Below, one piece after another: positions 6,731 through 10,216 of a stretch of 10,216 bases of DNA (positions are counted from its first letter, which is position 1; each line of letters starts with the position of its first letter). The stretch spans positions 1 through 10,216 of the forward strand of contig DAOWIX010000127.1 of the NCBI GenBank assembly GCA_030640695.1. The letters run 5' to 3'. The notes beneath the pieces are model-generated. The model worked only from the letters and a program-made list of their open reading frames with translations. It was not told the DNA's origin and made no database searches. This stretch comes from Deltaproteobacteria bacterium (GTDB taxonomy: Bacteria; Desulfobacterota; Anaeroferrophillalia; Anaeroferrophillales; Tharpellaceae). The translations under genes were made by a program, and so were the position numbers.

Positions 6731-7420
6731 TTAGACGTTAAAACGTATTTCTATTACATCATCAGGTTCAACAACATGGTCCCGATCAACAACTTGGGCA
6801 ACGCCCTTACTTTTACACTCGTTGAAATTATGGCAAGCAAGATAATCATCAAAGTTGACAACATCACCTTTGATGAATCCCCGAGCCAGATCGGAATGGA
6901 TTTTGGCCGCGCAGGTAATAATGTCAGACCCCTTTTTTACAAGCCAGGCATGTGATTCTGAGGGGCCGGTCGTATAGAAAAACATGTAACCGACTTTCTC
7001 GAGTACTTTTGCGATAAGTTCGTCACTTGATTCATCACCGCTTATCTGGATTACTGGTTTGAGACTGTAGGGATCAGCGCTTAGAACGATTGCCGCTTCC
7101 TCTTTTGTGAAGCCTAAATCACATAGAGGGATCTCCTCTTCAAGGTTTTGCAGAGCTCTTTGTAACAAACTCCTCTCATCATCATTGTCGGTTCGAGAGA
7201 GTCGGGTTTCAATTTTTTCAATATCAAAGATTAAAAGATCGAGGATGTTGTCGGTCGGGATGATTATTGCCTCAACATGAACCAACTCATCTTTGATGAA
7301 TTCGGCAAAAAAAGGGGTCACTTTTTTAGGTTTATCTTTTTTTTCCAGAGCCAGCAGATTTTTATCGTTAAATTTAATTTTGCCTTCCTGCAGCTCTATA
7401 CCTGTAAAACCAATCTTCAA
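6731..7420 (-). CDS. YchF-related protein (DUF933/TGS C-terminal region) lacking the GTPase P-loop
   Basis: The 229-residue product aligns by eye with the OBG-family ATPase YchF, but is much shorter than YchF (about 360 residues). The C-terminal half is convincing: FFYTTGPSESHAWLVKKGS (about 147-165), AAKIHSDLARGFIKGDVVNFDDY (171-193) and the RFNV end match the YchF TGS/DUF933 region. Residues 59-110 resemble its coiled-coil insertion (DIEKIETRL, LLQRALQNLEEE). The N-terminus MKIGFTG corresponds to the first G-domain strand, but the Walker A line is replaced by IELQEGKIKFND. The switch regions are deleted, and the NKxD-equivalent strand reads VIQISGDESS. It therefore should not bind nucleotide in the usual way. 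The TTG start at 7420 is supported by AGGAG 7 nt upstream and by the MKIGFTG homology. The frame is intact, so this looks like a maintained pseudo-enzyme rather than decay; its role is unknown. Confidence 0.85.
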   Translation of the reverse strand: MKIGFTGIELQEGKIKFNDKNLLALEKKDKPKKVTPFFAEFIKDELVHVEAIIIPTDNILDLLIFDIEKIETRLSRTDNDDERSLLQRALQNLEEEIPLCDLGFTKEEAAIVLSADPYSLKPVIQISGDESSDELIAKVLEKVGYMFFYTTGPSESHAWLVKKGSDIITCAAKIHSDLARGFIKGDVVNFDDYLACHNFNECKSKGVAQVVDRDHVVEPDDVIEIRFNV

Positions 7421-7452
7421 TGTTATTCTCCTGAATCAGTCGTAAAATTTAT

Positions 7453-7581
7453 GTAACTACCCAGCCAACCCGCAAATTCAGGGTACACAATCCCGATTTC
7501 CTTCGGAGAATCAGGTTGTGTCCCCAGAATTTGCTAAAAATATCAATATTTGACACTTTTTTACTCACGCTGAATAGTTAC
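7453..7581. mobile_element. 129-bp MITE-like element with GTAAC terminal inverted repeats and 8-bp target duplication
   Basis: The ends GTAACTACCCAGC (7453-7465) and GCTGAATAGTTAC (7569-7581) are inverted repeats with two mismatches. AAATTTAT flanks both sides exactly (7445-7452 and 7582-7589), a perfect 8-bp direct repeat. GTAA-type ends and 8-bp duplications are the hallmark of IS66-family elements, so a non-autonomous IS66-type derivative is the best guess. There is no coding capacity inside. The middle is a long hairpin (7472-7534). The element sits between ettA and the YchF-like gene, and the TAA of ettA (7588-7586) falls within the right-hand duplication. A solo end occurs at 1953-1979. 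Confidence 0.75.
7472..7534. repeat. Long internal hairpin of the MITE-like element with a UUCG loop
   Basis: GCAAATTC (7472-7479) pairs with GAATTTGC (7527-7534), GGG with CCC, ACACAA (7485-7490) with TTGTGT (7516-7521), and GATT with AATC. The top is a C-TTCG-G tetraloop (7501-7506). A few single mismatches separate these blocks. As RNA it would be very stable and could end or stabilise ettA transcripts, but no U-tract follows directly on the minus strand. Confidence 0.6.
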
Positions 7582-7585
7582 AAAT

Positions 7586-9271
7586 TTATTTTCTCGTCAA
7601 ATGACGGTATTTTATGCGTTGCGGTTGGTTGGCCGCGGCTCCGAGACGGTTTTTGCGATCCTCTTCATATTCAGAGTAGTTACCGTCAAACCAGACTACT
7701 TGACTCTCACCTTCAAAGGCTAGGATATGGGTGGCGATGCGGTCTAAAAACCAGCGGTCATGGCTGATAATGACGGCACAGCCGGCAAAGTTTTCCATGG
7801 CTTCTTCCAGGGCTCTTAAAGTGTTGACATCAAGATCGTTGGTTGGTTCATCAAGCAGGATGACATTGGCTCCCGATTTTAGCATCCGGGCCAGATGGAC
7901 GCGGTTTCTCTGACCGCCCGACATCAAGCCAACCTTTTTCTGCTGGTCTGATCCGGAGAAGTTGAAACGGCCGACGTAAGCTCGGGAATTAATCTCTTGT
8001 TTGCCGAGGATAATGCTTTCTTGACCTTCCGAGATGGCCTGCCAGATGGTCTCTTCCGGGTTTAAGGTGTCACGGTTCTGGTCAACGAAGGCGAGTTTGA
8101 CACTCTCGCCTAAGTGGATCGAACCGCTGTCAGGAGTTTCTTGGCCGGTAATCATTTTAAAAAGGGTAGTTTTGCCAGCTCCGTTGGGGCCGATGACGCC
8201 GACAATGCCGCCCGGCGGCAGGGAAAATGTAAGGTTTTCAAAAAGGAGTCGGTCACCAAAGGCTTTACTGAGATTGTTGCTTTCAATTACGACTTTGCCG
8301 AGACGGGGCCCGGGTGGAATAAAGATTTCGAGATCGCGGCCTCGTTTTTCACCTTCGTTGCCAAGGAGTTCTTCATAGGCGCTGATGCGGGCTTTTGCTT
8401 TCGTGTGACGACCTTTTGGGGTCATCCTGATCCACTCTAATTCATGTTTCAGGGTTTTGCGGCGGGCCGACTCTACTTTCTCTTCTTGGCCAAGACGCTT
8501 CTCTTTCTGTTCAAGCCAGGATGAGTAGTTGCCTTTCCAGGGAATCCCCTGGCCGCGATCAAGTTCAAGAATCCAGCCTGCGACATTATCAAGAAAGTAG
8601 CGGTCATGGGTGACAGCGATGACGGTACCTTCATAACGTTGCAGATGCAGTTCAAGCCAGGAGACGGTTTCGGCATCAAGATGGTTGGTTGGTTCATCCA
8701 GTAGCAGGATGTCCGGTTTTTGCAACAGAAGTCGGCAGAGGGCAACTCGGCGTTTTTCACCCCCGGAGAGCACTTTGATTTGGGTGTCGGCGGGAGGGCA
8801 GCGCAGGGCTTCCATCGCCATATCGAGACGGGCATCGAGATCCCAGGCGTCGGTGGCGTCGAGTTTTTCCTGAACCTCACCTTGTCGGGCAATCAGTTTC
8901 TCCATCTCGTCATCTGACATCGGTTCGGCAAACTGTTCATTGATCCGGTTGTACTCAGCCAGCAGATCAACGGTTTTCTGAACCCCCTGCTCAACAACCT
9001 GGCGTACCGTCAAAGAATTATCGAGTTGGGGCTCTTGTTCAAGCATGCCGACGTTAAGTCCCGGGGCAATGGTGGTTTCTCCGTTAAATTCGGTTTCGAT
9101 CCCGGCTAAAATCCGCAAAAGGGTCGATTTCCCGGAGCCGTTGAGGCCTAAAACCCCGATTTTCGCCCCATAAAAATAGGAGAGGCTGATATCTTTGAGA
9201 ACCGGTTTGTTGTCGTATTGTTTACTGACGCGGATCATCGAGTAGATGATCTTGTTGGCTTCCACACTCAT
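7586..9271 (-). CDS. ettA: Energy-dependent translational throttle protein EttA (ABC-F ATPase)
   Basis: The 561-residue product is a full-length tandem ABC-F ATPase. EttA binds the ribosomal E site and couples translation elongation to the ATP/ADP ratio. The first cassette has Walker A GLNGSGKST (42-50), signature LSGGEKRR (168-175) and Walker B LLDEPTNHLD with Glu193. The inter-cassette tRNA-contact linker spans about 241-315 (IRMTPKGRHTKAKARI). The second cassette has Walker A GPNGAGKTT (361-369), LMSGGQRNR (449-456) and LLDEPTNDLD with Glu475. The insert at about 95-138 matches the short EttA arm that contacts L1. The ending, with FDGNYSEYEEDRKNRLG and RIKYRHLTR, is characteristic of EttA rather than Uup or YheS. 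The ATG at 9271 follows the yhbY stop by 3 nt, and its AAGGAG site overlaps the end of yhbY, so the two genes are probably co-transcribed and perhaps coupled. A MITE-like element abuts its stop codon. Confidence 0.97.
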   Translation of the reverse strand: MSVEANKIIYSMIRVSKQYDNKPVLKDISLSYFYGAKIGVLGLNGSGKSTLLRILAGIETEFNGETTIAPGLNVGMLEQEPQLDNSLTVRQVVEQGVQKTVDLLAEYNRINEQFAEPMSDDEMEKLIARQGEVQEKLDATDAWDLDARLDMAMEALRCPPADTQIKVLSGGEKRRVALCRLLLQKPDILLLDEPTNHLDAETVSWLELHLQRYEGTVIAVTHDRYFLDNVAGWILELDRGQGIPWKGNYSSWLEQKEKRLGQEEKVESARRKTLKHELEWIRMTPKGRHTKAKARISAYEELLGNEGEKRGRDLEIFIPPGPRLGKVVIESNNLSKAFGDRLLFENLTFSLPPGGIVGVIGPNGAGKTTLFKMITGQETPDSGSIHLGESVKLAFVDQNRDTLNPEETIWQAISEGQESIILGKQEINSRAYVGRFNFSGSDQQKKVGLMSGGQRNRVHLARMLKSGANVILLDEPTNDLDVNTLRALEEAMENFAGCAVIISHDRWFLDRIATHILAFEGESQVVWFDGNYSEYEEDRKNRLGAAANQPQRIKYRHLTRK

Positions 9272-9274
9272 CTT

Positions 9275-9586
9275 TTAAATTTTCTCCTTGGGGACAGATA
9301 TATTGCGTTTTTCAGGGTTCCGGTTCTGGCGGAAAAAGATAGCGATATGACCGGTCATACCGACCATTTCGCAATCGGCCGCCTTTTCGAGCTGCTCAAT
9401 CATCTCTTTTTTCTGCTCTTTTTCCTTAAAATCAACAAACTTCACCTTGATCAGCTCATGGCTTTCGAGGGCCTCTTCAAGCGCCTTAGACAAACTATCG
9501 CTGATTCCCTTCTGGCCGATCATAACCACTGGTTTATAAGCGTGGGCCAGACCGCGCAAATATTTTCGTTGAAATCCTTTCAGCAT
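9275..9586 (-). CDS. yhbY: YhbY-family CRM-domain ribosome-associated RNA-binding protein
   Basis: The 103-residue product is a stand-alone CRM (CRS1-YhbY) domain. The E. coli homologue associates with pre-50S ribosomal particles. The family start FQRKYLRGLAHAYKPVVMIG is present, followed by the GxxG RNA-binding loop GQKG (24-27), the helix SLSKALEEALESHELIKVKF, and the end ADCEMVGMTGHIAIFFR.NRNP. A lysine- and glutamate-rich helix (FKEKEQKKEMIEQLEKA) lies between. The ATG at 9586 has an AGGA about 10 nt upstream. It is the first gene of a two-gene operon with ettA; both products act on the ribosome. The promoter and its inverted repeat are at 9664-9714. Confidence 0.95.
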   Translation of the reverse strand: MLKGFQRKYLRGLAHAYKPVVMIGQKGISDSLSKALEEALESHELIKVKFVDFKEKEQKKEMIEQLEKAADCEMVGMTGHIAIFFRQNRNPEKRNISVPKEKI

Positions 9587-9663
9587 TTTAGCGGTTTCCT
9601 CATGTTTGTTCTGGTTTAGTCACTCGCTTGATCAGGATGAACCGGAACCAGTCAGGTTGAACG

Positions 9664-9706
9664 TACAAAGGCACAAAGCTTTTAATTATAACTTTGTGCC
9701 TTTGTA
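9664..9706. promoter_or_regulatory. Inverted repeat with 15-bp arms spanning the yhbY-ettA promoter (candidate operator)
   Basis: TACAAAGGCACAAAG (9664-9678) and CTTTGTGCCTTTGTA (9692-9706) are perfect inverted arms separated by 13 bp. The central spacer contains the -10 box of the promoter at 9685-9714, and the right arm fills most of its -35/-10 spacer. A dimeric repressor bound here would cover the promoter. A terminator is less likely because neither strand has a U-tract after the arms. No regulator gene is in the window. Confidence 0.6.
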
Positions 9707-9714
9707 TCTGTCAA
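9685..9714 (-). promoter_or_regulatory. Near-consensus sigma-70 promoter for yhbY-ettA
   Basis: On the minus strand a perfect -35 TTGACA (9714-9709), an 18-bp spacer and a perfect -10 TATAAT (9690-9685) predict a start near 9678. The leader to the yhbY ATG at 9586 would be about 92 nt. The rest of the 412-nt gap up to 9998 holds the palindromic repeat at 9821-9984 and otherwise nothing I can identify. Confidence 0.75.
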
Positions 9715-9820
9715 CAGGTTTTAGCAAATTCCAGGAAATACCTTTTTGTTTTACATCTATCAAATCCTTAAATTATGGCTGAAAGATTTTGCCGACTCTA
9801 CCCTTGCGGGGCTGAGAAAA

Positions 9821-9984
9821 CAGTCTTGATGGCGTCGTAAAAGTTCCGATATCCTGCGTTGTTGTGCTTTTCCAGACACTCGACATACTGTATGTATAGT
9901 CTCGCGCCTGGAAAAGCACAACAATTTGTCTATTGAAATTTTTACTTAGCCATCCCGCGACTTTTTACGAATGCATCAGTCTTG
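9821..9984. repeat. Palindromic intergenic repeat element with 17-bp perfect inner arms
   Basis: TTGTTGTGCTTTTCCAG (9859-9875) is exactly inverted as CTGGAAAAGCACAACAA (9908-9924). Between them ACATAC-T-GTATGT (9884-9896) is a smaller perfect palindrome. Outside, GATGGC (9828-9833) with GTAAAA is mirrored by TTTTTAC...GCCATC ending at 9954. A second partial mirror, CTTTTTACGAATGCATC, ends at 9977. CAGTCTTG occurs at both borders (9821-9828 and 9977-9984). The exact ends are therefore uncertain. It has no coding capacity and lies just after the stop of the partial surface-protein gene, so it might also act as a terminator there. It is unrelated in sequence to the element at 7453-7581. Confidence 0.6.
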
Positions 9985-9998
9985 GAGTGCCGACCTCT

Positions 9999-10216
9999 TC
10001 ATTGTCGACCCGGTAGTGCATCGAGCATGCTGCCGCTGCCGTTGAGTTGAAACGCGACGACCGGGGCTGTGGCACTGTAAGCAATAAAAGTTGCGGAATC
10101 GATATCAGTTGCAAAGAGATCCTCGGGCGGTCCGGCAATTCTCTGGTGTCCGTTGAGTGGCAGGTTGACAGTGGCAACCAAACTACCATCATCCAGGTGG
10201 GCGTTAAGGGTGACTG
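9999..10216 (-). CDS. Secreted beta-repeat protein, C-terminal fragment (gene continues past the window edge)
   Basis: The frame is open to the right edge and ends at TGA (10001-9999), giving 71 residues from VTLNAHLDDGSLVATVNLPL to QLNGSGSMLDALPGRQ. It aligns with the last module of the protein at 139-1608: VTLNAHLDDGSLVATVNLPL with VTLKAYDDNGNQVASRTITL, SATFIAYSATAPVVAFQLNG with SATYISYSANQEIVAFQLNG, and the shared LDALPG ending. A TTG at 10181 could be read as a start, but the homology runs upstream of it, so the start is outside the window. The two genes are clearly paralogues. The function is unknown, and a surface or extracellular location is inferred from the paralogue's signal peptide. 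Confidence 0.8.
   Translation of the reverse strand, partial: VTLNAHLDDGSLVATVNLPLNGHQRIAGPPEDLFATDIDSATFIAYSATAPVVAFQLNGSGSMLDALPGRQ

Noticed and set aside
7421..7480. Possible promoter for the YchF-like gene formed by the element end (TTGCGG) and the flanking ACATAAAT
   Set aside because: Both boxes are poor matches and the spacing depends on which bases are chosen. It is too weak to annotate.
8473..8892. A 139-codon minus-strand open frame within ettA
   Set aside because: It is an out-of-frame shadow of ettA with proline-rich, domain-free translation.

Overview
The window looks like a piece of a bacterial chromosome, most likely from a Desulfobacterota (deltaproteobacterial) anaerobe. 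This is inferred from the TAXI-type TRAP transporter, the YchF-like DUF933 protein, the secreted repeat proteins and the moderate GC content; no single marker proves it. Every gene I can support lies on the minus strand, so transcription runs from high to low coordinates. There are no rRNA or tRNA genes, no CRISPR array and no intact insertion sequence.

Right end (9999-10216): the C-terminal end of a secreted beta-repeat protein, a paralogue of the protein encoded at the left end (139-1737). Next come a palindromic intergenic repeat (about 9821-9984) and a near-consensus promoter whose -10 box sits inside an inverted repeat with 15-bp arms (9664-9706). This promoter probably drives a two-gene translation operon: yhbY (ribosome-associated CRM-domain protein) and ettA (ABC-F translational throttle), 3 nt apart. 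Directly after ettA is a 129-bp MITE-like element (7453-7581) with GTAAC-type terminal inverted repeats and a perfect 8-bp target duplication. The ettA stop codon lies inside one copy of that duplication.

Middle (5663-7420): a YchF-like protein that keeps the C-terminal TGS/DUF933 region but has lost its GTPase P-loop; a cold-shock protein with its own promoter, structured leader and terminator; and a YfcE/MJ0936-type phosphodiesterase.

Left-centre (1994-5437): a probable operon of TAXI TRAP solute receptor, fused DctQM-type permease and HIT-family hydrolase. It is preceded by a strong promoter (TTTACA-17-TATAAT) with a perfect 24-bp palindrome just downstream of the predicted start site, a typical layout for a repressor operator. 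A GC-rich hairpin separates the receptor from the permease.

Left end (65-1880): a secreted protein with an InlB-B-like repeat domain and four beta-rich modules. It has a good promoter, ribosome binding site, signal peptide and terminator, but an in-frame UGA lies exactly at the predicted signal-peptidase junction. A small hairpin after this UGA has the spacing and loop expected of a bacterial SECIS. Selenocysteine insertion, a nonsense mutation and a sequencing error all remain possible.

The observations most worth a second look are this UGA, the pseudo-GTPase, the IS66-like MITE and the two promoter-embedded palindromes. I did not find a convincing new multi-gene system.
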